Part shown: piece by piece, positions 1 to 7,952 of the stretch
Position numbering within the stretch: the first letter of the stretch is position 1
Layout: the number at the start of each line of letters is the position of its first letter
DNA from: Porticoccaceae bacterium
GTDB lineage: Bacteria; Pseudomonadota; Gammaproteobacteria; Pseudomonadales; Porticoccaceae
NCBI GenBank assembly: GCA_019090225.1
Contig: JAHRWI010000181.1
Coordinates: forward strand, 1 to 33,275
Direction of reading: 5' to 3'
Length of the DNA stretch: 33,275 nucleotides
Program-made: the position numbers and the translations under genes
Notes under the pieces: model-generated
What the model was told of the DNA's origin: nothing
Seen by the model: only the letters and a program-made list of their open reading frames with translations
Database searches by the model: none

Positions 1-444
1 AGCAACGAAATCAACATGGACGCCAAGGGGCGCATGGCTATGCCTGTCAGGCATAAAGATGCCTTGCTGGCTGATTGTGAAGGTCGGTTGGTGGTGACCA
101 TAGATATTTCCGACAAGTGCCTGATGATTTATCCGCTGCCCGAATGGGAAGAGCAAGAAAACAAGATTCGTGCCCTCCCTACCTTAAACGCTGCGACCCG
201 TCGTATGCAACGCTTATTAATTGGTCATGCCCGAGATGTCGAAATGGATGCCAATGGACGCGTTTTGATTCCTCCAGAATTACGTAGTTATGCCGAGCTT
301 GAAAAGAAAGTGACGGTGGTCGGGCAGGGCCACCGTTTAGAGCTGTGGAACTCAGAGAGTTGGAATACACAACGAGATATCTGGTTGGATGAAGAGTCCG
401 GTCAAGCGGATTTTCCCGACGATATAAAATCTATATCCCTGTGA
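1..444 (+). CDS. mraZ: MraZ transcriptional regulator, 5'-truncated by window edge
   Basis: MraZ is an AbrB-fold, ring-forming DNA-binding protein that regulates the dcw operon from repeats upstream of its own gene. The reading frame is open from base 1 (S-N-E-I-N before the internal ATG at 16). Family members usually start with a short M-F-x-G stretch before this point, so only about 4-6 residues are missing and the ATG at 16 is not the true start. Both copies of the family motif are visible: MDAKGRMAMP near the start and MDANGRVLIPPELR in the second half, plus the RRMQRLLIGHA segment. It is first in the cluster and is followed 10 bases later by rsmH. The promoter and MraZ boxes lie outside the window. 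Confidence 0.95.
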   Translation, partial: SNEINMDAKGRMAMPVRHKDALLADCEGRLVVTIDISDKCLMIYPLPEWEEQENKIRALPTLNAATRRMQRLLIGHARDVEMDANGRVLIPPELRSYAELEKKVTVVGQGHRLELWNSESWNTQRDIWLDEESGQADFPDDIKSISL

Positions 445-454
445 GGTAAGTTTG

Positions 455-1390
455 GTGGGCCTTCAGCCTGAAAGTCATACCACGGTATTGCGAGCAGAGG
501 CCGTTGCGGCATTGGTTCAGAACCCTGATGGCTTTTACGTGGATGGTACCTTTGGCCGCGGTGGCCATAGTGCTGAAATTTTAAAACGTTTGTCCAGCAA
601 GGGCCGCTTGCTGGCGATTGATAAAGACCCTGAGGCCTGCGCCTGGGCAAACCAGTATTTCGTCAGTGATGAAAGGTTTGTTATCGAGCGCGGCTGTTTC
701 GAGGATTTGGCCTTGATAGTTGAGCGGCATCTTGGCGCGGGTCGGGTGTCCGGCGTACTTCTGGATTTGGGTGTGTCTTCTCCGCAACTAGATGATTCCA
801 GCCGGGGTTTCAGCTTTTTACGTGATGGGCCTCTGGATATGAGAATGGACCCGGATCGAGGCCAAAGTGCTGCGCATTGGCTGGCCGTGGCCTCAATCGA
901 TGAAGTCACCCGTGTGCTCAGAGATTACGGTGAAGAGAAGCACGCTCGTCGCATGGCACGGGCAATTGTCGCTGCCCGGGATGAAGCGCCTATTACCCGA
1001 ACCGGCCAGCTGGCAAGCATCATTACTGAGGCTAACCCGTCCTGGGAGAAGCATAAGCATCCCGCCACTCGCGCCTTTCAGGCGATCAGAATTTTCATCA
1101 ATAGGGAACTGGAAGAAATACATCAGCTTCTTGATAGCGTGCTTGATGTGCTAGCGGTGGGTGGCCTTCTGGTGGTGATCAGCTTCCACTCGCTCGAGGA
1201 TCGGATCATCAAGCGTTTTATTCGCGGTCACGAGCGCCCGGTGGTGCCGAAAGGCTTGCCGATACGCGATAGCGAGATTGTGCGGCGGATGCGCTCGGTA
1301 GGTAAGGTCATCAAGGCCAGCGAGCAAGAAATTGCCGCCAATCCCCGTGCTCGCAGCGCCGTGATGCGTGTGGCGGAGAAGCTGGTATGA
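455..1390 (+). CDS. rsmH: 16S rRNA m4C1402 N4-methyltransferase RsmH
   Basis: RsmH (MraW) uses S-adenosylmethionine to methylate N4 of C1402 in the decoding centre of 16S rRNA. The protein has about 311 residues, as in E. coli (313). The SAM-binding loop VDGTFGRGGHS lies near residue 28. The conserved LDLGVSSPQLDDSSRGFSF block follows near residue 105, and ISFHSLEDRIIKRF near residue 245. The frame also offers TTG at 452, immediately before GTG 455. A GAGG sequence at 443-446, inside the mraZ stop region, is spaced 8 bases from GTG 455, so GTG is preferred. The 3' end overlaps ftsL by four bases (ATGA), implying translational coupling. Confidence 0.96.
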   Translation: MGLQPESHTTVLRAEAVAALVQNPDGFYVDGTFGRGGHSAEILKRLSSKGRLLAIDKDPEACAWANQYFVSDERFVIERGCFEDLALIVERHLGAGRVSGVLLDLGVSSPQLDDSSRGFSFLRDGPLDMRMDPDRGQSAAHWLAVASIDEVTRVLRDYGEEKHARRMARAIVAARDEAPITRTGQLASIITEANPSWEKHKHPATRAFQAIRIFINRELEEIHQLLDSVLDVLAVGGLLVVISFHSLEDRIIKRFIRGHERPVVPKGLPIRDSEIVRRMRSVGKVIKASEQEIAANPRARSAVMRVAEKLV

Positions 1391-1680
1391 GTCAAGCGTC
1401 CACCATCCTCGGACTAAGTTTGTCGAAAGTTATGGCAGTCGTATGGCTATTGATGCTGTTCAGCGGCCTGAGTGTGGTTTATGTCAGTCACCAGTGTCGT
1501 TTGTTGTACAGCGAGCTGGCTGTGCTGGAGCAGAAAAAAAATGGTCTCCAAGTCGCCTGGGGTCAGTACTTGATTGAAGAAAGCGCGCTGGCTTCTTTGC
1601 ATCGGGTTGAAGTTTTTGCACAACAAAAATTGGGTATGCAGGCGCCAGTGCTGGATCAGATTGTGGTAGTTAAGCCTTGA
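1387..1680 (+). CDS. ftsL: Cell division protein FtsL
   Basis: A 97-residue bitopic membrane protein of the FtsQLB divisome subcomplex, which activates the FtsWI septal peptidoglycan synthase. The sequence shows a short cytoplasmic start, one hydrophobic segment at about residues 14-36 (VMAVVWLLMLFSGLSVVYVS), then a periplasmic helical, coiled-coil-like stretch (YSELAVLEQKKNGLQVAWGQ). The length is that of short Pseudomonas-type FtsL rather than the 121-residue E. coli protein. FtsL is poorly conserved, so the call rests equally on topology and on its invariant position between rsmH and ftsI. It overlaps rsmH (ATGA) and ftsI (TTGA) by four bases each. Confidence 0.93.
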   Translation: MSQASTILGLSLSKVMAVVWLLMLFSGLSVVYVSHQCRLLYSELAVLEQKKNGLQVAWGQYLIEESALASLHRVEVFAQQKLGMQAPVLDQIVVVKP

Positions 1681-3614
1681 AGCGCGAGCAAACAAAAAGT
1701 CGTCGACCTTCTGGGTCTAAGTCTAGATCGTCTCGTGGTCGACAGCCGGGTGCTCGACAGCTTGGTCTGTCAGCCTGGCGTTATCGCGTAGTGGTGGTCG
1801 GGTTGGCGCTACTGCCGCTTGCTGCGCTGTGGAAGATTGCCAGCTTGCAGGTGCTGCCAGATATTGATCGGGGCTTTGAGTTTTTGAAGGGTCAGGGTGA
1901 CGACCGGATGGTGCGCAAGGAAGAAATTCCCGGTTATCGCGGTGTCATAACCGACCGCAGAGGTGAGCCTCTAGCGGTGAGTACGCCGGTCTTGTCCATA
2001 TGGGCTGACCCGAGAGTGCTTGATGCCAATGCAGATCAGCTTGCTCCACTAGCTCGGCAGTTGGGTATAAAGCTCAGTGTCCTGACTGGTCGCATCGCGC
2101 ATTATGCAGGCAAAGAATTTATGTATTTGTCGCGGCGGATAACGCCGCGACAGGCCGAGGCGATTCTTGAGCTGGGTATTCCCGGAGTTTACAAAAACAC
2201 CGAGTACAAGCGCTACTACCCGGCTGGTGAAGTCACGGCTCAGTTGGTCGGTTTTACCGACATTGATGATGTTGGTCAGGAAGGCATGGAGCTGGCCTTC
2301 AACGAGAGCCTGGCTGGGCGCTCTGGATTCAGGCAGGTGCTTAAGGATCAAAAGGGTCGTGTCATCAAAGACCTCCGATTATTGAGTAGTGAAAAACCCG
2401 GTAAGAATCTCGCCTTGAGTATTGATTTGCGACTGCAATATGCGGCCTATCGGGAATTGAAAGCGGCGATTACTCACTTTCGTGCGGCCTCAGGCTCGGT
2501 GGTAATTCTCGATGTTCACAGTGGCGAAGTACTGGCCATGGTTAATCAGCCTTCGTTTAACCCCAATGATCGCAGTCGCTTGAACACCCAGGCCATGCGC
2601 AACCGGGCGGCAACCGACCTTATTGAGCCTGGTTCTATCATGAAGCCCCTGACCATGGTGGCGGCTTTGGAGAGCGGCAAGTTTCATCCCAGCACCGTCA
2701 TCGATACCAGTCCGGGGCACTTCCGGGTCGGTCGTAAAACCTTTGTTGACCACAAAAATTATGGCCCGCTTGATCTCACTGGGATTCTTAAGAAATCGAG
2801 CCAGGTAGGTACCACCAAGATCGCCATGGCATTAGAGCCTGAAGCGATCCGTGGGGTATTCGAGCGAGTCGGTTTAGGGCAAGGGCCGGGTACGGGTTTT
2901 CCCGGTGAATCGGCTGGTTTTTTGCCGAATAAGCAGCGTTGGCGACCAGTTGAAAGAGCGACCATGGCTTTCGGTTATGGCCTGGCGGTAACGCCTCTGC
3001 AATTAGCGCAGGCCTACGGTGTGTTGGCGAGTGGGGGTACTAAAACAGCAGTATCGCTGTTGAAGATATCGCCTGAAGACAGGCAAGTCCCGAGCGAGCT
3101 TGATCGGGTTATCCCCTCTGCTATCGCCGTGGATGTGCGCGAAATGATGAAGTCGGTGCTAGAGAAGGGTGGTACCGGAACCAGAGCGGCGATTCCAGGT
3201 TATGAGGTGGCAGGTAAAACCGGAACCAGCCACAAAGTGGGGGCGGCAGGTTATCAGCAGGATCATTATGTTTCGCTATTTGCTGGTATGGTGCCAGCAG
3301 ATTCCCCTCGCCTGGTAGCGGTGGTGGTGATTGATGATCCACGTAGTGAAGACTATTACGGTGGTCTCGTGGCTGCCCCGGTGTTTTCAAAAGTCACTGC
3401 TGAGGCCTTGCGTTTTCTAAATATTCCACCGGATATTCCCTTTCCAAAATCAGAGCTTGTCACGGCTAAAGAAGCCTCGTTTAAAGAAGACTTGCCTAAA
3501 GAAACCTCACCCAAAGACGTGCAAACAAGCAGATCTGGTGCGGATAAGTCGATGGCGAAATCAGACCTTGCCGGAGTGCAGAAGCTTGTTCGCGCACAGG
3601 GTGGCGCAACGTGA
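1677..3614 (+). CDS. ftsI: Septal peptidoglycan transpeptidase FtsI (PBP3)
   Basis: A class B penicillin-binding protein that crosslinks septal peptidoglycan with FtsW. It starts at TTG 1677, overlapping the ftsL stop as TTGA. It has a basic cytoplasmic N-terminus, one TM segment at about residues 36-56, a PBP dimerisation region (IPGYRGVITDRRGEPLAVS, about 84-102) and a transpeptidase domain. The catalytic S320-I-M-K323 and K514-T-G motifs are present. The middle SxN motif reads S374-S-Q376, an Asn-to-Gln change relative to E. coli SSN. The protein is 645 residues against 588 in E. coli. The extra length is mainly a hydrophilic C-terminal tail after about residue 585 that carries a pentapeptide repeat (597-616). 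It overlaps murE. Confidence 0.97.
   Translation: MKREQTKSRRPSGSKSRSSRGRQPGARQLGLSAWRYRVVVVGLALLPLAALWKIASLQVLPDIDRGFEFLKGQGDDRMVRKEEIPGYRGVITDRRGEPLAVSTPVLSIWADPRVLDANADQLAPLARQLGIKLSVLTGRIAHYAGKEFMYLSRRITPRQAEAILELGIPGVYKNTEYKRYYPAGEVTAQLVGFTDIDDVGQEGMELAFNESLAGRSGFRQVLKDQKGRVIKDLRLLSSEKPGKNLALSIDLRLQYAAYRELKAAITHFRAASGSVVILDVHSGEVLAMVNQPSFNPNDRSRLNTQAMRNRAATDLIEPGSIMKPLTMVAALESGKFHPSTVIDTSPGHFRVGRKTFVDHKNYGPLDLTGILKKSSQVGTTKIAMALEPEAIRGVFERVGLGQGPGTGFPGESAGFLPNKQRWRPVERATMAFGYGLAVTPLQLAQAYGVLASGGTKTAVSLLKISPEDRQVPSELDRVIPSAIAVDVREMMKSVLEKGGTGTRAAIPGYEVAGKTGTSHKVGAAGYQQDHYVSLFAGMVPADSPRLVAVVVIDDPRSEDYYGGLVAAPVFSKVTAEALRFLNIPPDIPFPKSELVTAKEASFKEDLPKETSPKDVQTSRSGADKSMAKSDLAGVQKLVRAQGGAT
3465..3524 (+). 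repeat. Degenerate 15-bp tandem repeat in the ftsI 3' end (4 units)
   Basis: Four in-frame 15-base units at 3465-3479, 3480-3494, 3495-3509 and 3510-3524 encode AKEAS, FKEDL, PKETS and PKDVQ. Each unit has AAA-GA at its second and third codons. A further related PKSEL lies just upstream, after FPxx. The array lies in the non-conserved periplasmic tail of FtsI, beyond the transpeptidase domain. Confidence 0.75.
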
Positions 3615-5359
3615 TGGCCGCGCAGAAAAATACAGCTGTCATGACCCTGCGGGATTTATTACCCGATATGGAAATGATGGCTGAGTCAGTGATTTTGCCG
3701 CGAACCGTTAGTGCAGAATCAGTGGCAGAGATTGGTGTCAGTGGACTCCAGCTCGATAGCCGCAAGGTCCGGCCCGGAGATGTGTTTATTGCGGTGCCAG
3801 GTTTCGATCAAAATAAGCCAGTCGATGGCCGACAGTTTATCGGTCAGGCACTTGCCGCGGGTGCCGTGGCGGTGCTCGCGGAGCACGAGGCATGGTCCGA
3901 GCAAGCTTTAAAACAAGATGGGCTCGAACAAGACGAAACCAGGCAAGCATTGCCTGAGTATGGAGTGCCGGTAGTCTTGATTGCCGGTTTAGTCAGCCAG
4001 ATAAGTTCTATCGCCGGGCGCTTTTACGATCAGCCCAGTGAGCATATGCGGGTGATCGGAATCACTGGCACGAACGGCAAGACCACCTGTTCCCACCTGC
4101 TTGCGCAACTGTTCAACCAGCTCAAGGTCACGGCGGCTGTGATTGGTACGTTGGGTTACGGTGTGTCGGATCGGCTTGCGCCAAAGTCCGGTGGGTCTGG
4201 TGGCGATAATGCTGAGAGTCAAAGTGCCGGAGGCTTAATTAACAGGGACTTAACTAATAGGGGGTTGGTTAACAAAGACTTGATCAGTACCGGTTTAACG
4301 ACGCCGGATGCGGTGCTTAGCCAGGCCATCCTGGCTGACATGCGTGCCGCCGATGTGGCCTGTGTGGCGATGGAGGTGTCTTCTCATAGTCTTGATCAGG
4401 GCCGGATTAGCGGTGTCCGCGTGGCCGGGGCGGTGTTTACCAATCTCAGTCAGGATCATCTGGATTATCACGGCACGATGGCGGCGTATCTGGCGGCCAA
4501 AGAAAAACTCTTCCAGATGCCGGGCCTTGAATTCGGGGTTATTAATGTCGATGACCCGGCCGGGCTTGCCCTTGTTGAAGCGCTTGATAGCAGCATAAAA
4601 GTTTATACCTATTCACTAAGCGCAGATTCTTTTACAGCGAAAGATAGCGCGGTTTATGTCAGTAATATTCGCTACTCGGCACAAGGCATAGAGGCTGATG
4701 TCGTTAGCCCATGGGGTGAAGCGCGCATACAGAGTCGACTGGTCGGCGAATTTAATCTGAGTAATCTCCTGGCGGTTATGACCACCGCTTGCGCCAGTGG
4801 TCTGGCTTTTGATCAGGTGATGCCAGCGCTAAGTCAGTTGCGACCTGTGCCTGGTCGTCTAGAGGTGATTAACGAGGGATCGGGTCCGAGAGTCGTTATT
4901 GACTATGCTCATACGCCCGACGCTCTGTCGAATACCTTGAGCGCTTTGCGCTATACCGCAACTAGTTCGAGTGGGGCGTCCAGCAAGGACTCCAGTGCTA
5001 AATTGTGGTGCGTATTTGGTTGTGGCGGAGATCGGGACAAAGGCAAGCGTCCGGCGATGGCCGCCGTTGCTGGTGAATTGGCAGACGAGATAGTCGTCAC
5101 CAGTGATAACCCTCGTAACGAAGCGCCAGAGAATATTATTGATGACATCCTGTCTGGCGCGAATCGATTGTTTCATCGTATCGAAGACCGGGCTGAGGCC
5201 ATTGCTTTTGCTATCAGCCACGCTGAACCGCAAGACACCGTGCTGATTGCCGGTAAGGGTCATGAGGATTTCCAAATAAATGGTGAGAGCCGTTTACCCT
5301 TTAGCGATGCTGCACAGGCACGTTTAGCGCTCAGGCATAGGGAAGGTGGTCATGAGTAA
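3614..5359 (+). CDS. murE: UDP-MurNAc-L-Ala-D-Glu:meso-DAP ligase MurE
   Basis: This ATP-dependent cytoplasmic ligase adds the third residue of the peptidoglycan stem peptide. ATG 3614 overlaps the ftsI stop as TGATG; GTG 3611 is an alternative. The Mur ligase ATP loop GTNGKTT is at about residues 152-158. The central domain has AMEVSSHSLDQGR and FTNLSQDHLDYHG, and the C-terminal domain has VIDYAHTPDAL. The DNPR motif (TSDNPRNEAPENI) is the signature of meso-diaminopimelate specificity. The protein is 581 residues against 495 in E. coli. Much of the excess is an inserted Gly/Ser-rich and pentapeptide-repeat segment (about residues 188-227) just before the conserved TGLTTPDAV region, plus a second QD-rich patch near residues 100-115. 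Confidence 0.97.
   Translation: MAAQKNTAVMTLRDLLPDMEMMAESVILPRTVSAESVAEIGVSGLQLDSRKVRPGDVFIAVPGFDQNKPVDGRQFIGQALAAGAVAVLAEHEAWSEQALKQDGLEQDETRQALPEYGVPVVLIAGLVSQISSIAGRFYDQPSEHMRVIGITGTNGKTTCSHLLAQLFNQLKVTAAVIGTLGYGVSDRLAPKSGGSGGDNAESQSAGGLINRDLTNRGLVNKDLISTGLTTPDAVLSQAILADMRAADVACVAMEVSSHSLDQGRISGVRVAGAVFTNLSQDHLDYHGTMAAYLAAKEKLFQMPGLEFGVINVDDPAGLALVEALDSSIKVYTYSLSADSFTAKDSAVYVSNIRYSAQGIEADVVSPWGEARIQSRLVGEFNLSNLLAVMTTACASGLAFDQVMPALSQLRPVPGRLEVINEGSGPRVVIDYAHTPDALSNTLSALRYTATSSSGASSKDSSAKLWCVFGCGGDRDKGKRPAMAAVAGELADEIVVTSDNPRNEAPENIIDDILSGANRLFHRIEDRAEAIAFAISHAEPQDTVLIAGKGHEDFQINGESRLPFSDAAQARLALRHREGGHE
3911..3955 (+). repeat. Weak 15-bp periodicity in murE N-terminal domain
   Basis: Three 15-base units (3911-3925, 3926-3940, 3941-3955) encode KQDGL, EQDET and RQALP, with CAA as the second codon of each. 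This is far more degenerate than the array at 4235 and could be chance. It lies in a variable surface segment before the conserved GVPVVLI strand. Confidence 0.35.
4235..4294 (+). repeat. Degenerate 15-bp tandem repeat inside murE (4 units)
   Basis: In-frame 15-base units at 4235-4249, 4250-4264, 4265-4279 and 4280-4294 encode LINRD, LTNRG, LVNKD and LISTG. The following codons (LTTP) begin what could be a fifth unit that merges into conserved sequence. The array has no counterpart in E. coli MurE, where only a short linker separates the GTxGxG strand from the TTG motif. Confidence 0.75.
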
Positions 5360-6725
5360 TTTAACCTTGTCCCAGGCTGCGGTGGCTTATGGCGGCACCT
5401 TGCTGTATCCGGATTGCGGTTTTAGTCATGTGTCCACAGATTCTCGGACAGTTGCTGCCGGGGATTTGTTTGTGGCTTTGCGCGGTGAATCATTCGATGC
5501 CCATTTATTTCTTAAACAGGCCGCCAGCAAAGCCTGCGGTTTAGTTGTTCAATACCCTGATAAACAACTCGATGTTCCGCAATGGGTGGTCCCAGATACA
5601 GTGCAGGCTTTGGGTCAGTTAGCGGCTATGGCGCGCGAGCAGTTTGATGGCCCCTTAGTGGCTCTCACTGGCAGCAGTGGCAAGACCACGGTGAAAGAAA
5701 TGCTGGCGAGTATTCTCGCTTGCGTGGCACCGGTGCTAGCCACGCAGGGCAACCTGAATAATTACATCGGAGTACCGAAAACCTTATTGAGATTGGAGCC
5801 AGAGCACCGTTTTGCCGTGCTCGAATTAGGCGCCAGCGCACCTGGCGAGATAGCCTATCTCGCCAGTTTGGTTAAGCCGACCATCGCCTTGGTGACCAAC
5901 GTTTTACCGGCTCACGTTGAAGGTTTTGGCTCTCTGGCCGGCGTTGCCGCCGCCAAGGGTGAAATCTATCGCAGTCTCGATGGTTCAGGTGTTGCGGTTC
6001 TTAATCTGGATGAGCCCTGGTTAGAGCAGTGGCAACAATCCTTGCCTTGCCTCGAGACCGTGACGTTTAGTCTCGATAAAGCGGAGGCCGATGTTTATGC
6101 CAGCGATATACGTTTAGACGTCGAGGGCTGTGCGGCGTTTGTATTGAATATTTGTCGAGATCAGGCAAGGGATCAATTGCCCGTTCAGCTGCGTATACCT
6201 GGCCGTCATAACGTCAATAATGCCCTGGCAGCTGCGGCCTGCGCTGTGGCTGCAGGTCTCGAAATCACCACCATTGCGGCGGGTCTGGAGTCAGTGTCGG
6301 CGGTGGCCGGGCGCATGGAATATAAGACCGGCCTTAAAGGCTGCCGGGTAATCGACGATAGTTATAACGCGAATCCGGGTTCCGTGAAAGCGGCTATTGA
6401 TGTGCTGGCTGGCTTAGAAGGCCGCCGGATACTGGTGCTCGGTGATATGGCAGAGCTTGGTGCCGATGCTGACAAGCTGCATTACGAAGTCGGCGAGTAC
6501 GCCACGGAACAGGGTGTCGATTTGCTTCTGGCAACCGGAAATTTATGCGCCCATGCCATTGCTGGTTTTGGTGATGAAGGCCGTCTCTGCGCGAATAAAG
6601 ACGCCCTTGTCGAGTCCTTGCTCCCTGAATTGCGAGGCGATGTCACAGTGCTGGTCAAGGGTTCCCGTAGTGCGGGCATGAATGAATTGGTTGAACAGAT
6701 CGTTATCGCAGGGGGAAGTGCCTGA
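5352..6725 (+). CDS. murF: UDP-MurNAc-tripeptide:D-Ala-D-Ala ligase MurF
   Basis: The last cytoplasmic Mur ligase. It joins D-Ala-D-Ala (from Ddl) to UDP-MurNAc-tripeptide using ATP. The 457-residue product is close to E. coli MurF (452). The ATP loop LTGSSGKTTVKEML is near residue 107. Conserved TQGNLNNYIGVP, LELGASAPGEI, NAN/HVEGFGS-type central motifs and the C-terminal IDDSYNANPGSVKAA and LGDMAELG segments follow. An upstream GTG at 5346 is in frame, but GGAAGG at 5341-5346 places ATG 5352 at normal spacing. The gene overlaps murE by eight bases and mraY by one (TGATG). Confidence 0.97.
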   Translation: MSNLTLSQAAVAYGGTLLYPDCGFSHVSTDSRTVAAGDLFVALRGESFDAHLFLKQAASKACGLVVQYPDKQLDVPQWVVPDTVQALGQLAAMAREQFDGPLVALTGSSGKTTVKEMLASILACVAPVLATQGNLNNYIGVPKTLLRLEPEHRFAVLELGASAPGEIAYLASLVKPTIALVTNVLPAHVEGFGSLAGVAAAKGEIYRSLDGSGVAVLNLDEPWLEQWQQSLPCLETVTFSLDKAEADVYASDIRLDVEGCAAFVLNICRDQARDQLPVQLRIPGRHNVNNALAAAACAVAAGLEITTIAAGLESVSAVAGRMEYKTGLKGCRVIDDSYNANPGSVKAAIDVLAGLEGRRILVLGDMAELGADADKLHYEVGEYATEQGVDLLLATGNLCAHAIAGFGDEGRLCANKDALVESLLPELRGDVTVLVKGSRSAGMNELVEQIVIAGGSA

Positions 6726-7807
6726 TGCTTTATTGGTTAGCCGACTATTTATCTCAGTACATGAGTACCCTGGCGGTCTTCAAATACCTGACCCTCCGGG
6801 CGATTTTGGGAATTCTCACATCGCTGAGTATCTCTTTGTTATTGGGGCCAATGGTGATTAGGCGTCTCAATGATATGCAGATCGGTCAGGCGGTACGCGA
6901 TGACGGTCCGCAAAGTCATTTAATTAAAGCCGGTACCCCGACTATGGGTGGGGCGCTGATTCTCTTATCAATTTTTACCAGTACCTTGCTGTGGGCGGAC
7001 TTAAGTAATCGCTATGTGTGGGTGGTTCTGGCGGTGACGTTTTTGTTTGGTGCCGTGGGTTGGGTGGATGATTATCGCAAAGTGGTCGAAAAGCACTCTC
7101 AGGGTTTATCCGCACGCTGGAAATATTTCTGGCAGTCGCTGATTGGTTTGAGTGCGGCGGTATTTTTGTTTGTCAGCGCAACGTCGCCAGCGGAAACGCA
7201 ATTGATCGTACCCTTCTTTAAAAGCGTCGCCTGGGATATGGGCATCTTTTATGTGGTTCTGACTTATCTGGTCATTGTCGGTTCGAGTAATGCTGTGAAT
7301 CTCACCGATGGCCTTGACGGCCTGGCCATTATGCCGACGGTACTGGTGGGTGGCGCACTGGGCGTGATTGCTTATCTGGCCGGTAATATCGAATTCGCCA
7401 GTTATTTACATATTCCCTACATCCGTGGTGCAGGCGAGCTGGTGATATTTTGTACAGCCTTGGGTGGCGCTGGTCTTGGCTTCCTGTGGTTTAACACTTA
7501 TCCCGCGCAAATCTTTATGGGCGATGTCGGTTCCCTGGCCCTTGGCGCAGCGCTGGGTATCGTCGCGGTGATCGTCCGTCACGAAATCGTGTTGTTCATT
7601 ATGGGTGGGATTTTTGTTCTTGAAACGGTTTCGGTGATTTTGCAGGTGGCGTCTTTCAAGCTTACAGGTAAGCGTATTTTTCGTATGGCACCCATTCACC
7701 ACCATTTTGAGTTGAAAGGCTGGCCGGAACCAAGGGTGATTGTACGTTTCTGGATTATCACCGTGATGCTGGTTTTATTTGGACTGGCGACTTTAAAGCT
7801 CAGGTAA
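6725..7807 (+). CDS. mraY: Phospho-MurNAc-pentapeptide transferase MraY
   Basis: An integral membrane enzyme that transfers phospho-MurNAc-pentapeptide from UDP to undecaprenyl phosphate, giving lipid I. It has 360 residues, the same as E. coli, with about ten hydrophobic helices. Family motifs are intact: GTPTMGG near residue 75, VDDYRKV with the Mg-binding Asp pair near 116, NLTDGLDGLA near 190, GDVGSLALG near 265 and the IHHHFELKGWPE loop near 322. The start overlaps the murF stop as TGATG. It is followed by the largest early gap in the cluster (117 b), which contains a tandem repeat. Confidence 0.97.
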   Translation: MLYWLADYLSQYMSTLAVFKYLTLRAILGILTSLSISLLLGPMVIRRLNDMQIGQAVRDDGPQSHLIKAGTPTMGGALILLSIFTSTLLWADLSNRYVWVVLAVTFLFGAVGWVDDYRKVVEKHSQGLSARWKYFWQSLIGLSAAVFLFVSATSPAETQLIVPFFKSVAWDMGIFYVVLTYLVIVGSSNAVNLTDGLDGLAIMPTVLVGGALGVIAYLAGNIEFASYLHIPYIRGAGELVIFCTALGGAGLGFLWFNTYPAQIFMGDVGSLALGAALGIVAVIVRHEIVLFIMGGIFVLETVSVILQVASFKLTGKRIFRMAPIHHHFELKGWPEPRVIVRFWIITVMLVLFGLATLKLR

Positions 7808-7826
7808 TGGCAGTAAAGCAGGGGTG

Positions 7827-7952
7827 ATGAAAACACCTGAAATAACAAGGTATGACATTAGTAAGAGCGACCTAACTAGCTACGACATAAACAGGTACGA
7901 CATAAACAGGTACGACGTAAATAGATGCAAGAGCAGGCTGTGGGAAATTTAA
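7827..7952 (+). CDS. Possible 41-residue repeat peptide overlapping murD start
   Basis: ATG 7827 opens a 41-codon frame. It comprises MKTPEITR, then five pentapeptides (YDISK, SDLTS, YDINR, YDINR, YDVNR), then CKSRLWEI and TAA at 7950-7952. An AGGGG stretch at 7820-7824 precedes the ATG, but with only two bases of spacing. I recognise no homologue. The repeat keeps this frame open across all five units. The stop lies inside the beginning of murD, so translation here could couple MraY and MurD synthesis. It may equally be a non-coding minisatellite with an open frame by chance. Confidence 0.25.
   Translation: MKTPEITRYDISKSDLTSYDINRYDINRYDVNRCKSRLWEI
7851..7925 (+). repeat. 15-bp tandem repeat between mraY and murD (5 units)
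   Basis: Five 15-base units: 7851-7865, 7866-7880, 7881-7895, 7896-7910 and 7911-7925. Units 3 and 4 are identical (TACGACATAAACAGG), unit 5 differs at four bases, and units 1-2 are more diverged. The last unit runs up to the annotated murD ATG. Read in the frame of the small ORF at 7827 the units encode YDISK, SDLTS, YDINR, YDINR and YDVNR. Confidence 0.85.
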
